Shown here: piece by piece, positions 15,389 to 23,558 of the stretch | How the letters are laid out: the number at the start of each line of letters is the position of its first letter | How positions within the stretch are numbered: position 1 is the first letter of the stretch | Assembly: GCA_002348045.1 (NCBI GenBank) | Contig: DDYO01000143.1 | Location: 3,882 to 38,630 of the forward strand | DNA: 34,749 bases | Direction: 5' to 3' | DNA from: Anaerolineales bacterium UBA2232 | GTDB taxonomy: Bacteria; Chloroflexota; Anaerolineae; UBA2200 | Notes under the pieces: model-generated | Seen by the model: only the letters and a program-made list of their open reading frames with translations | Database searches by the model: none | Told to the model about the DNA's origin: nothing | Position numbers and translations under genes: made by a program

Positions 15389-18178
15389 TCACGCCAGCCG
15401 CGGCGTGGGTCTCAGGCGTTCACATAGGCCGTCAAGTTCCTTTTCTACACTAACCAGCTGACTCTCCAACGATTCGTTACGCGAAAGGAGCTCAGACAGC
15501 TTCCCACTGGTCTCGGTGTCCGCAGCGCCCACACATAGACCCAGTTGCAGATGCTCCTTGCTCAGTATCGACTTCAGGACTGCAATGCGCTTTAGAGCAC
15601 GATTAAGATTCGCCAGGTACAGACGGGCTGTACTCGTGCGACGCCTCTCACCGACTTGATCATTTGAAGCGACAGTCATCCTCAGCAGCTCCGCTATTCT
15701 GCTACTCCAATGCGGAACGTAAGACTCAATCCGTTGTAGCCAGTATACTGCGAAGTTCGACAGCGTCTCCGCCCGAGTGACGGCCCGCCCAACATACCAC
15801 GGCTCACCCACGATTCTCTCTCGAAGCTCGTCATCCGTGAACACTCTTGTGTCATCGGTGACGATGCGTCGGCTTAGGACCTTGTAAGGCCGATAAGATT
15901 CTTCGTGGTAAAGGTATGCCTCGCCTGGCTGTAGCCGCGCCAACTCCTGCCCTTGAGCCTCATCCAATAGCATCGCCTGGCAAAGGACTTCGCGGTCATC
16001 ACCGGCAACAGTACGGTGTACCAGTTTGACATTGGTCCCTTTGACCACTTCTGCTGCCACGGCTGCCGGAGTGTGATCCGCAATGATCATGCCTTCGCCC
16101 AATGCCCGTACTTCGCCCAGCATCCGCACGATGAAGCGGGTCGCCTCGCCGCGGGGATCAGCAATGTTCTCGGCCAATATCTCTCGGGCGTTGCTGCCGA
16201 CCAGGTTATGTGCTTCCTCCAGGACAAGTACGTGCTGCAATCCCTTAGTGGGGCCTCGAGCTCTCAGATGTTCACGCAAGGCGGACAGGATGAACAGGCA
16301 CATCAGGTTCGTCTGCTCTAGACTAAGGCTGTCCATCTCGAGGATGATGGGTCGCGAGAGGAGGTCCTCAGTTGAGGGAACGCTCGCAACGGTCGAGAAT
16401 ATGCGCCCGATGGTGCGGCGACAGAGCGAACCGAGACGTACGTCAATCGCGGTTTCAATGTTCTGGCGCACCTCTCCTGTGTAGTTGCGCTCCTGCATGA
16501 TCTTTCGAACGGCGTTGGGCAGATCGAGCATAGAGGGATATGGTCTATCCTCTCGCCCCACTTCGTCTTCCTGCCACCCAAGTTGCTCGTAGAGCTGATC
16601 GATGGCCTCGGCGATCAGCGCCGGCATGGGATTGACCAAAGGGAGTGCGCCCTTGAAGCAGAGGTCAAGGCTCGATACGTGTTTGCTCAGGGTTGTAGTC
16701 GGCCCAAAACAGAATGGGTTGAATCGGAAGGGGGATACGTGGTCCATCCCCAGCGTATAGATCTCTAGGTCGTTTGCCAGGCGTCCTTCCAGACTCTTCA
16801 GAATACGGTACTCGGTCTTGACCGGCTCTAGCACCAAAAAAGGAATACCATGGTCCTCCCAAAGCTGCCTCAATAGATTAAGTATCGACGTAGTCTTCCC
16901 GCTGCCGGTGACGCCGGCGACAAATGCATGCTTGCGCAATTGGTCGACCCCGATGGTAGTCTGACGGGAGCGCTCCAAGTCGGTGCCAATCCAGAGAGCG
17001 TTCTCTCTGATCGAGGGTGCATCGCCTTGGATGTGTTGGCTCTTTGTAGGCTCCAGTTCGGTCTCCAACCGAAGGGTCCTCAAATAGCCGGATTTGGGGA
17101 CAGGTAGGCGCAAGAACTCTCGGGCCGTGGGTTTGTCCACAACCAGCCTTAGACGTGATGCCTGGACAAGTCTTCGGGCACGCTCCACCTCTCCCTGTGG
17201 GAGATTCGTTAGTTGATCAGCCAACTTGTAACTACAGGTAGGCCCCACGTCCTGGCAATCAAGGTGCTGCCGCGCGAGTCCTCCGGTGCCAATGGCATGT
17301 AGCCAATCACTCGCCTCGTTCCTGCCCGGCTCAACGACCTCGAATGCGCCTTGCCCTGTCAACTCTGCACCGATCGCATGGGCTACGCGGGCTGCCACCC
17401 CATAGTCAGAGCTGGCAACCCGTATCTGGTATTCGAAACACAAGTCAGAGAAAATGGTGTCCACATAGTCGCTGTATATCCTGCGATGTCTTTCTGCCAG
17501 AGGATCGTGCAAAACAAGGTCTTCGTGCGAACCCATCGTGGGACGATCTAGCCTCGTTGAAGAGGACATTCCCAGCTCTCGAATCAGCCACATTAGTGCG
17601 GCCTGCTCGACCTTGGTCAAAGCTGTTGGGCGCAACGCTATGTCTACCATACATGGGACCGTATTCACAGTATCGAACAGCTCATCCCAGAACAAAGCGT
17701 TCACCTCTGCTCTGCGTCCGATCGAAAACGGTTTGGGAGCGTAGTAGAAGCGCTGACTGAGACGTTCCTGCAGCACCTCTTCTTGTTTCATGACCGAGAG
17801 CACGGTCTTGGAGAGGGCAAGAGCCAGGTCGGAGTGTTGCTTCAGCTCACCGGTCGGGAGCTGCTGAAGCGGGAAGAAGACCCGCAGCATCTCAAGATTG
17901 CTGGTGAACGAAGCTATCCGAGGATGGTCACCACACTCCGCTGAAACTAGCAGGAAGACGTTCAGGCGATCCTGAGAAGTACGGGTGGCGTCCACGAGGT
18001 ATCTGAGGGTGAAAGTCACCTGATTGAGGGCTGGGGGAAGAGACGCCATCTGCATCAGGACGTCGAACAGCCTCTCACTCACAACTCGATGAGCCTGGGT
18101 TCCGTACCTGGCGGCAATCCGCGCCATCGAGATGTCGGGGAACCACGGGATCTGGTAAACGACTAGCTCATTGCTCAC
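15389..18178 (-). CDS. HerA-family (DUF87) ATPase, 929 aa
   Basis: GTG start forming a GTGA overlap with the upstream gene. The N-terminal 350 residues are an unrecognised mixed domain. The HerA-type core has Walker A AGVTGSGKTT (Gly422-Thr429), the adjacent FLVLEPVKTEYR typical of DUF87 proteins, and Walker B HVLVLEEAHN (about 649-658). A downstream RFIVRMLGEVRALGEGMIIAD segment carries the sensor/arginine region, and LVHRTVAGDDRE follows as in HerA. Residues 860-929 are coiled coil. HerA-family proteins are hexameric motors on dsDNA and often partner nucleases or effectors in defence. Here the partners are a TPR-like protein, E1/E2/JAB proteins and coiled-coil proteins, an unusual set. Confidence 0.85.
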   Translation of the reverse strand: MSNELVVYQIPWFPDISMARIAARYGTQAHRVVSERLFDVLMQMASLPPALNQVTFTLRYLVDATRTSQDRLNVFLLVSAECGDHPRIASFTSNLEMLRVFFPLQQLPTGELKQHSDLALALSKTVLSVMKQEEVLQERLSQRFYYAPKPFSIGRRAEVNALFWDELFDTVNTVPCMVDIALRPTALTKVEQAALMWLIRELGMSSSTRLDRPTMGSHEDLVLHDPLAERHRRIYSDYVDTIFSDLCFEYQIRVASSDYGVAARVAHAIGAELTGQGAFEVVEPGRNEASDWLHAIGTGGLARQHLDCQDVGPTCSYKLADQLTNLPQGEVERARRLVQASRLRLVVDKPTAREFLRLPVPKSGYLRTLRLETELEPTKSQHIQGDAPSIRENALWIGTDLERSRQTTIGVDQLRKHAFVAGVTGSGKTTSILNLLRQLWEDHGIPFLVLEPVKTEYRILKSLEGRLANDLEIYTLGMDHVSPFRFNPFCFGPTTTLSKHVSSLDLCFKGALPLVNPMPALIAEAIDQLYEQLGWQEDEVGREDRPYPSMLDLPNAVRKIMQERNYTGEVRQNIETAIDVRLGSLCRRTIGRIFSTVASVPSTEDLLSRPIILEMDSLSLEQTNLMCLFILSALREHLRARGPTKGLQHVLVLEEAHNLVGSNAREILAENIADPRGEATRFIVRMLGEVRALGEGMIIADHTPAAVAAEVVKGTNVKLVHRTVAGDDREVLCQAMLLDEAQGQELARLQPGEAYLYHEESYRPYKVLSRRIVTDDTRVFTDDELRERIVGEPWYVGRAVTRAETLSNFAVYWLQRIESYVPHWSSRIAELLRMTVASNDQVGERRRTSTARLYLANLNRALKRIAVLKSILSKEHLQLGLCVGAADTETSGKLSELLSRNESLESQLVSVEKELDGLCERLRPTPRLA

Positions 18179-19722
18179 ACGTACCCATAGCCTCCCTGTG
18201 GATCGAGCGAACGGGCTGCATCGCGCAGCGTCCTTATGAACGGGTTCATAACGATTCCTAGGCTTTCGGTGTCGAGTTTGCGGAGTGAGGCGGCAAGGCT
18301 ATCTAGCTCATCCGGATTAGCCAGGCCTTCGGGCAACTGATACAGTATGAGGACCTCGGTCTGGAACCTGGCCCCTAACCTGACCAGTCGCACACCCAAC
18401 CGAATAGGACGTATCGACCGACCGCCTGCATTCAGCTGCGCCCAGATCCAACGCTCAGAATCTTGCTGGTAGACGACCTGCATCAGGTCGAAGCTGAAAG
18501 ACGCAGGCTCGCTCTGGCCAGACGCAGCGTGGCGCATGCTCTGGAGCAACTGCGTGTCTGGTTCTCCTTTGTCAGGGTCAAAGCTATACAAGGATTCTTT
18601 GAGTGTCTCGCTACCGATGACTACGGCTTTCCCGGATCCTGGGGCAGCCTCGTACAGTTTCTTTAGCATCTGGGCGTCGTCCTCCGCCCTGCTGTACACG
18701 GGAAGGCTGCCTACAAGCATAGCACGCTTCCCGGTTGTGGTGACATCATCAACATCTGATGTAGGCCCAGGAGCGAGCCGACCTCTACGGTCTTGAATCG
18801 TGCCCAGGTGCGCGGCATCTGGATCTACATAGTCATCACACCAGCAGGCGATGAAATCATCATAGATCTCGAGCGCTTTGGGTCGATAGGTCAGCTCTTG
18901 TTCCAGTAGGAGCGCAAGCCGGCTGTACTTCGCCAGGATGGCCTTGGCTCGCTCCTGACCAGATGTCGTGCGCAGTTGGGCCTGTCGAGCTGCTTCGCCT
19001 GCAGGACCATGCGGGTTTGTGGCAAACAACTGAGACCAGTCCTCCAGGATTTCCAGTTCTCGCTGAAGATCACCCAGACGGTTACAGCAGTCGGCCATAA
19101 GCTCAAGGGCAAATGCCTTGATCCCCGGCATCTCGCTTGCAGTTTCTGTCACTTGGTATGATTGGCGCGCTGCAGCACGGTACTCGCCCTCGTCGAAATC
19201 CTGGCGCGCCGATGTCAGCTGCCTGTATGCCTCTATCTTGTCGTGAAATGCCCCGCCTCTGTCCAAGGTCGTTGCTGACTCAAGGAGAGCTTCGTGTGGC
19301 GAAGGCCACTGGCCCCAACTCAAGAAGAGGCAAGCATCGACCAGTACACCGCTAACCTCTTCAGGCAACTGGGTTCCGACCCGACCAAGGTAGTTCAACA
19401 CATGCTGCGTACACTGGTCCAGTCTACCTAAGCGAAGCATAACACAAGCAGCCACCAACTCCAGGTCGGCATCTTTTTCGACAACAACCTGTATCGCCTC
19501 GCGAGCCTCAGGAAACAATACATCCGAATCGTCAATCTTGGCCAGCTCCAGTTTCAAGGCCTGCAACACTTTGCGTTCGAAAATGACCTGAGGGAGAATC
19601 CTCGTGTCTGCGATCAGGCAGCCCTCGTCAGCGCGGTTGGAGCCCAAAAGCTCGGCAAAGTGCCGCAGCGACTCTTTCATGGGCGAGCTGGCTCTGGCCG
19701 AAGCCAAGTCGCACAGTTCCAT
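18175..19722 (-). CDS. TPR-like protein preceding HerA, 515 aa
   Basis: ATG 19722 with GTGAGGA nine bases upstream, 4 bases after the previous stop, and a 4-bp overlap with the HerA gene. Residues about 50-290 are helical with TPR-like repeats (ARQDFDEGEYRAAARQSYQV, ELMADCCNRLGDLQRELEIL). After about 330 the sequence turns beta-rich, ending in VRLVRLGARFQTEVLILYQL and a helical tail with GGYGYV at the C-terminus. I do not recognise a specific family. The tight coupling to HerA argues for an obligate partner, for example an adaptor that loads the ATPase or recognises a modified target. That role is inference. Confidence 0.65.
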   Translation of the reverse strand: MELCDLASARASSPMKESLRHFAELLGSNRADEGCLIADTRILPQVIFERKVLQALKLELAKIDDSDVLFPEAREAIQVVVEKDADLELVAACVMLRLGRLDQCTQHVLNYLGRVGTQLPEEVSGVLVDACLFLSWGQWPSPHEALLESATTLDRGGAFHDKIEAYRQLTSARQDFDEGEYRAAARQSYQVTETASEMPGIKAFALELMADCCNRLGDLQRELEILEDWSQLFATNPHGPAGEAARQAQLRTTSGQERAKAILAKYSRLALLLEQELTYRPKALEIYDDFIACWCDDYVDPDAAHLGTIQDRRGRLAPGPTSDVDDVTTTGKRAMLVGSLPVYSRAEDDAQMLKKLYEAAPGSGKAVVIGSETLKESLYSFDPDKGEPDTQLLQSMRHAASGQSEPASFSFDLMQVVYQQDSERWIWAQLNAGGRSIRPIRLGVRLVRLGARFQTEVLILYQLPEGLANPDELDSLAASLRKLDTESLGIVMNPFIRTLRDAARSLDPQGGYGYV

Positions 19723-19726
19723 GCGT

Positions 19727-20248
19727 CTAGATCCTCACAATCCGAGTATTGTCCTGCAGCCATTGCAGGGCCCACCGAACCACGATGTCAGCTGTCACGT
19801 CCGGACCCCAGTGCTGATGGCGGCCGGCGGGTACTGGGATAGATTCATCGTCACGCAAGAGATCACCTACCTGTTCTCTTACCCCTGGCCCCAGCAAGAA
19901 GATTCTGGGAGGTGACGAGGGTGAGTCGCACGGGAAGGCCAATTCGAGAGCCAGCTTCATGCTGTGCGACAAGGCGACAGTGCCCCGTGCCACCAGGTTC
20001 CCTGACGGAAGGCACATTTCGAGTGTGAGGTTCTGCAGTAGTTGCTCAAGAGAGTGCTTCTCACGCAGCACTCTGTCCCTCATGTTCGGCATACGATACC
20101 ATTGTGCAGGCGACGCTGACTCTTCGGATCGGCCCTGACCATAGGCGATTCTGTCCCACATAGCTCGCCACTCTGCTACTTCCGGATGGAGTTCCAGGGC
20201 GTCCTTGAGCCGGACTAGCAGTTGGGAGTACCTTGGTTGAAGCACCAT
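19727..20248 (-). CDS. Cysteine-less E2 (UBC/RWD)-like protein, 173 aa
   Basis: ATG 20248 preceded by TAAGGAGG at close spacing, a strong ribosome site. The C-terminal half has the E2-fold signature: KLALELAFPCDSPSSPPRIFLL corresponds to the fP..YP..PP strand-loop, and HQHWGPDVTADIVVRWALQW to the C-terminal helix after the active-site loop (W.p..ta..vi). No Cys lies in the active-site loop between these elements, so it should not carry a thioester. Inactive E2-like (UEV/RWD-type) proteins usually scaffold or bind the modifier. It lies between the JAB fusion and the TPR/HerA genes, linking the conjugation set to the ATPase set. Assignment is by pattern and moderate in certainty. Confidence 0.55.
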   Translation of the reverse strand: MVLQPRYSQLLVRLKDALELHPEVAEWRAMWDRIAYGQGRSEESASPAQWYRMPNMRDRVLREKHSLEQLLQNLTLEMCLPSGNLVARGTVALSHSMKLALELAFPCDSPSSPPRIFLLGPGVREQVGDLLRDDESIPVPAGRHQHWGPDVTADIVVRWALQWLQDNTRIVRI

Positions 20249-20256
20249 GCGCCTCC

Positions 20257-20465
20257 TTAACCGCCTGTCGACTCATAGTTCTGGCGGCCCGAAGCGGGCA
20301 TACGTCGACCCGTCAGGGCGTTTTCGAAACCCCGTCCCAGAAATGGCACTGGTCTATGCCTTTCCCTGAGTACTTGTGGCAAGGCAGACACAAATCGATC
20401 GCGGCACGTGCTATCAACAGCGGCGGCACCACTGCCGTCGTTGCCAATGGCTGGTGTGCTGCCTT
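20257..20465 (-). other. Intergenic short reading frames: Cys-rich extension and a Gly-Gly-ending frame
   Basis: In the gap between the JAB fusion and the E2-like gene, the JAB frame reopens after its stop for 50 codons. It carries a zinc-like motif, CLPCHKYSG then CHFWDG (stop at 20313-20315). In a second frame a reading frame runs to a TAA at 20257-20259 and ends ...ESTGG, immediately overlapping the ribosome site of the next gene; a GTG at 20391 and an ATG at 20301 are possible starts. Neither has a convincing ribosome site. A third frame, joined by a one-base slip in a run of G, would extend the Cys frame to ...ARFGPPEL. At most one is real. The Gly-Gly end is noted because no modifier was found elsewhere. 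Confidence 0.25.
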
Positions 20466-21674
20466 CTAGTAGCCGCTGCCAGTGGATTCGCCCCTACCCT
20501 GCGCCATGCTCCGCACGAAAGTACGTAGAAACGCCAGGGCCACCCCTGCCTGCTGAACGGCGGTCAGCTTGGGCACCTGCACCACCCGAGTCTCTTCGGG
20601 TGTGGGCTCAATCCGTTCTCGGTCAGACCGAAGTGTCTGGACGGCAGTTCTGTACAACTGCGCCAGGTATGGCGACTCGTCCGTTGCAGGATAATCGACG
20701 TGTAACGGCAGTAGATCATTCGCTTGCTGCAGATACGCAGATGGAGGCTCCCGTGGATAGTTGTCCGGAAGCGTAAACACGATGGTAGAACGAGCAAGTT
20801 CACCTTCGCAGGCAATCAAAACCACGAGTCTACCGTCCTTGATGAGTGCGAACTCAGCTTGTTGCTTGTTAGCTCTGAAGAACTCGTGCTCCTTGACTAG
20901 GCGTGCTCTGCCGACTCCCGTCTGATACCAAGGGGTGGCTTGGGGCTCGGCTGGCTTCCGGTCTGCTGCGGCAGTGCCTTCACTCCTCGAGGGAATTGGA
21001 CCACAAGAGCCCTGCAGAGAGGAGAGATCAAACGGTTTTCGTCGATCCGAGCGAATGGGCTCTCTAGGAGGTACTCTCTGATTACTGCCTCCCGCTGAAG
21101 TGGTGCCGCAGGCTTGAGCGGAGAGAACTTCCTTCGAACTTCGCAGAGTGAGGTAGGACTCTATGGCAGTGTGGATGGGCTCATCGTGCTGCATATCGGT
21201 ATCGACGATCTCCCAGTGCGCGGGGATGAATCGTTCTTCACAGTTAATGTAGTAGACCAAAACGTCAGCCTTGTGACTCTCGGTCAGTACACCGATCGGC
21301 ATAAGCAGACGATTGAGCCCATACTCCGGATCCCGAAGGATCGAGACCGCCGTAGCGTGGTCACCACAACTGGGCCGAGTGAGATTGCCTGCATGCTTGT
21401 GCCACGTCCCAACGTAGCCCACCTGGTACTTCGCGTGCAGACAAGATAATATGGCTTGCTGGAATTCCGCCTCGATCTCAAACATGGTCGGACTTCGCTC
21501 AGCCTCGGGCCCCGGCGGAGTGGCATGTGTCACCAGCAAAGTGTGCCCATCCTCAAGCGTCCGACCGAGCAGTATTCCGCCGGTCTCCAGACTGGAATCA
21601 CTGCGAACTATCTCGCGTTCTATGAACTCCAACGCGTGCCGGTGGATGAAGATCTTGGGTGTGCGGTGACTCAT
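20466..21674 (-). CDS. JAB (JAMM) deubiquitinase-like domain fused to E2-like domain, 402 aa
   Basis: ATG 21674 within an ATGA overlap with the small upstream gene. Residues 1-165 are a JAB/MPN metalloprotease with a complete JAMM motif: Glu30 in SLETGGILLG, His92 and His94 in WHKHAGNL, and Asp105 ten residues later in RPSCGD. It is therefore predicted to cleave isopeptide or peptide bonds after a ubiquitin-like protein. Residues 180-250 are a Ser/Pro-rich linker. Residues 270-370 carry an E2-like fold (STIVFTLPDNYPREPPSAY) but no active-site Cys follows, so this half is probably a binding module. Joining of JAB and UBC folds supports removal or maturation of the modifier handled by the adjacent E1/E2. 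Confidence 0.8.
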   Translation of the reverse strand: MSHRTPKIFIHRHALEFIEREIVRSDSSLETGGILLGRTLEDGHTLLVTHATPPGPEAERSPTMFEIEAEFQQAILSCLHAKYQVGYVGTWHKHAGNLTRPSCGDHATAVSILRDPEYGLNRLLMPIGVLTESHKADVLVYYINCEERFIPAHWEIVDTDMQHDEPIHTAIESYLTLRSSKEVLSAQACGTTSAGGSNQRVPPREPIRSDRRKPFDLSSLQGSCGPIPSRSEGTAAADRKPAEPQATPWYQTGVGRARLVKEHEFFRANKQQAEFALIKDGRLVVLIACEGELARSTIVFTLPDNYPREPPSAYLQQANDLLPLHVDYPATDESPYLAQLYRTAVQTLRSDRERIEPTPEETRVVQVPKLTAVQQAGVALAFLRTFVRSMAQGRGESTGSGY

Positions 21675-21817
21675 TGTGGCCTCAACCCAGGATAGTCCCG
21701 GACGGGAAAGGACTCAGGCCGCTTCGTTGTGCGTATGTAGTGCTTACTGAGCAGGTGACACGGCGTGCCTGTCCCCGAAACGCCGCCAGGAATTCCGACT
21801 GCACTGCCCGATCCCAC
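21671..21817 (-). CDS. Small translationally coupled protein, 48 aa
   Basis: A GTG at 21815-21817 lies six bases after a perfect AGGAGG (21824-21829), and its TGA overlaps the JAB-fusion ATG as ATGA. This is strong evidence of a genuine coupled gene despite its size. The product is Gly/Ser-rich at the start and basic later (SKHYIRTTKRPESFP) with one Cys, ending PGLRPQ. It is too short for a full beta-grasp ubiquitin fold and has no Gly-Gly end. I do not recognise it. In this operon position it could be a small adaptor, a leader peptide or a truncated modifier. Confidence 0.5.
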   Translation of the reverse strand: MGSGSAVGIPGGVSGTGTPCHLLSKHYIRTTKRPESFPVRDYPGLRPQ

Positions 21818-21871
21818 ACTTAGCCTCCTTTTGACCACCTGGCTGAGCGCACACACCAGCCGTTTGATCTG

Positions 21872-22169
21872 CTACCTTCCTGACTTGCTGCCCGGAGCAA
21901 GGCGTGCAGCGATTGGGTGCAAGATAACACCCACCTGGGGATCGTCAACCTGGCATGCAGTACCACAGGCGGTGCAGATCAGTATGCAATCTCGGTTCCC
22001 AGAGGCGTTCCTGACTGCCTGATGTATCTCCTCCACAGCATCGTGTCACGGCGATCGGGCGGCGGCAGTCGGGGCTGTTGCCGTTACGATGACGCTCCAG
22101 ATAGCAGTCGCCCCTATCGCGCAGCAAGTCGCATCTGGTGCGGCACTCGAAGGTACGGCCCATCGCCAT
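21872..22169 (-). pseudogene. Cys-rich small gene apparently split by a frameshift (about 98 aa if joined)
   Basis: The gap between the E1 gene and the small coupled gene holds two overlapping frames. The first (ATG 22169) reads FECRTRCDLL, GDCYLER and SPDCRRPIAV. The second reads DAVEEIHQAVRN, then ILICTACGTACQ and LHPIAARLAPGS, stopping at 21872-21874. A one-base slip near 22040-22050 would join them into about 98 residues with several Cys pairs, suggestive of a zinc-binding (treble-clef-like) domain. Without the slip the first frame ends at 21945. It may be a broken gene, a sequence error or two unrelated frames; a GTG at 22034-22036 could start the second alone. No strong ribosome site was found. 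Confidence 0.35.
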
Positions 22170-22243
22170 CCACTCTGCACAAAGAGCTCTCTCAACGTCG
22201 ATAGACGCCTATTTCAGCTATTCGTGAAGCATACACTAGGCAT

Positions 22244-23551
22244 TCAAGTCAGATCTTTGAAAAGTGAGCCGTCATGCTCTAACGGAGGGATCGGGCCTCT
22301 TCCAGTTGTCCTCACGAGCCCGTCCCTGTTCTCAAAGACAAGCTGATGAGTTGGGCAGTCCTTTCTTACCCTGATGGTAACCATGCGGCAGTCGAATGGG
22401 TGAGCGAATATCCACTCTTTACGGTTACCCCAAAGTATGTAGTTGTGGTCCAGGTCCTCAAGCCTGCTATCCGTGCCACGAAGCAACGTCAGCAGTGCCA
22501 TCTTCGCCTGAATTAGAACTATGAAATGCAGATCAAGGCCAAGCCCTGGCTCGGCCTTGTACTCCTCTAAGCTTGCGATGCTCGAATACGGAATCGGCCC
22601 ACGCGGTCGGTCTTCGAAGGACTCCTGCAGCGTGCCAACCACGCAGTCGTAACATGGCTTGTCGCGACCAGGGTCAACACGCATCACATCTCCACCAAAG
22701 GCGCGCTCATACGCACCCGCGTAGATTGCTGGCACGCTTTCCTGTAGACAGATGAGGTTGATGCGATATTTGGACCGTTCGGTATCGGTGCATGCGAGAA
22801 CCAAGTCACTGCTACGGATCAGCGATCGCAGTCGTTCCTCCTCACTCTCCGACAGTATATCGAAATCATGGGTGGAAACCTCAGCCAGAGGATTGATGTC
22901 CAACAACAAGTCTCTGACAGCGCGTGTCTTGAAACGGCCGATATCTGACACTGCACAAGCATGCCGGGCGACATTGTGCGGTTCGAGGCGATCAAAGTCG
23001 ATCAAGCAGAACCGTCGCACTCCGCACCGCGCCAGCTCAATGGACAACAATGAGCCTCCGGAGCCGACTCCGATCACCGTGACCAGCTTGTGGCTCAGCA
23101 TCTGTGTTTCGAATATCGAGTCGACCCGTGCAAAGAGATCTCCTGCTGGGGAGAAGGTGGTCAGTTGAAGGGTGGTGGCCTGCCCTGTTTGGAAATCGGA
23201 TAGCCAGAAACGAACCTGGTCTTGGTGCGTTGGGTCATAGGTGGCGAAGACCGGAACATGTGCGGTGAGTTCGCGTTCGGGGTTTGCTGCTAGGTATAGA
23301 GGGCACTGCAGGGTCGTGCCTACTGCGCCAGGCGAGGAGTCGTGGCTCGGCGTGAAGCCAGTGATGTGCAACACATCATCGCGAATGCGGGCATCAAAGC
23401 TGCCGAGCAGACGGTCGCCTTCTCTGCTTACCCTTGCCTGCTCAACAACCCGCGCCATGAGCTCGGTTTGGCACACTGCAAGGTGCAGATTACGTGCGGT
23501 TGTCGTAGGCTCTTGCGACACTTCAGGGCGCCGTGTTTCCTTCATCCTCAT
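22244..23551 (-). CDS. E1-like ThiF/MoeB-family adenylyltransferase, 435 aa
   Basis: Start placed at ATG 23551, eight bases after the E2 stop; the frame is open a further 35 codons but that part overlaps the E2 gene. The E1 Rossmann core begins near residue 155 with VTVIGVGSGGSLLSIELAR, followed by LIDFDRLEPHNVAR, KTRAV and SDLVLACTDTERSKY. These are the ATP-binding and adenylation residues of ThiF/MoeB/E1 proteins. A CYDC pair occurs near PGRDKPCYDCVVG, but the second zinc-binding pair is not obvious. The first 150 residues are a separate beta-rich domain (GDRLLGSFDARIRDDVLHI) that could be a degenerate JAB-like fold. Predicted to activate a ubiquitin-like modifier for the adjacent E2. Confidence 0.85.
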   Translation of the reverse strand: MRMKETRRPEVSQEPTTTARNLHLAVCQTELMARVVEQARVSREGDRLLGSFDARIRDDVLHITGFTPSHDSSPGAVGTTLQCPLYLAANPERELTAHVPVFATYDPTHQDQVRFWLSDFQTGQATTLQLTTFSPAGDLFARVDSIFETQMLSHKLVTVIGVGSGGSLLSIELARCGVRRFCLIDFDRLEPHNVARHACAVSDIGRFKTRAVRDLLLDINPLAEVSTHDFDILSESEEERLRSLIRSSDLVLACTDTERSKYRINLICLQESVPAIYAGAYERAFGGDVMRVDPGRDKPCYDCVVGTLQESFEDRPRGPIPYSSIASLEEYKAEPGLGLDLHFIVLIQAKMALLTLLRGTDSRLEDLDHNYILWGNRKEWIFAHPFDCRMVTIRVRKDCPTHQLVFENRDGLVRTTGRGPIPPLEHDGSLFKDLT

Positions 23552-23558
23552 GCCTACA

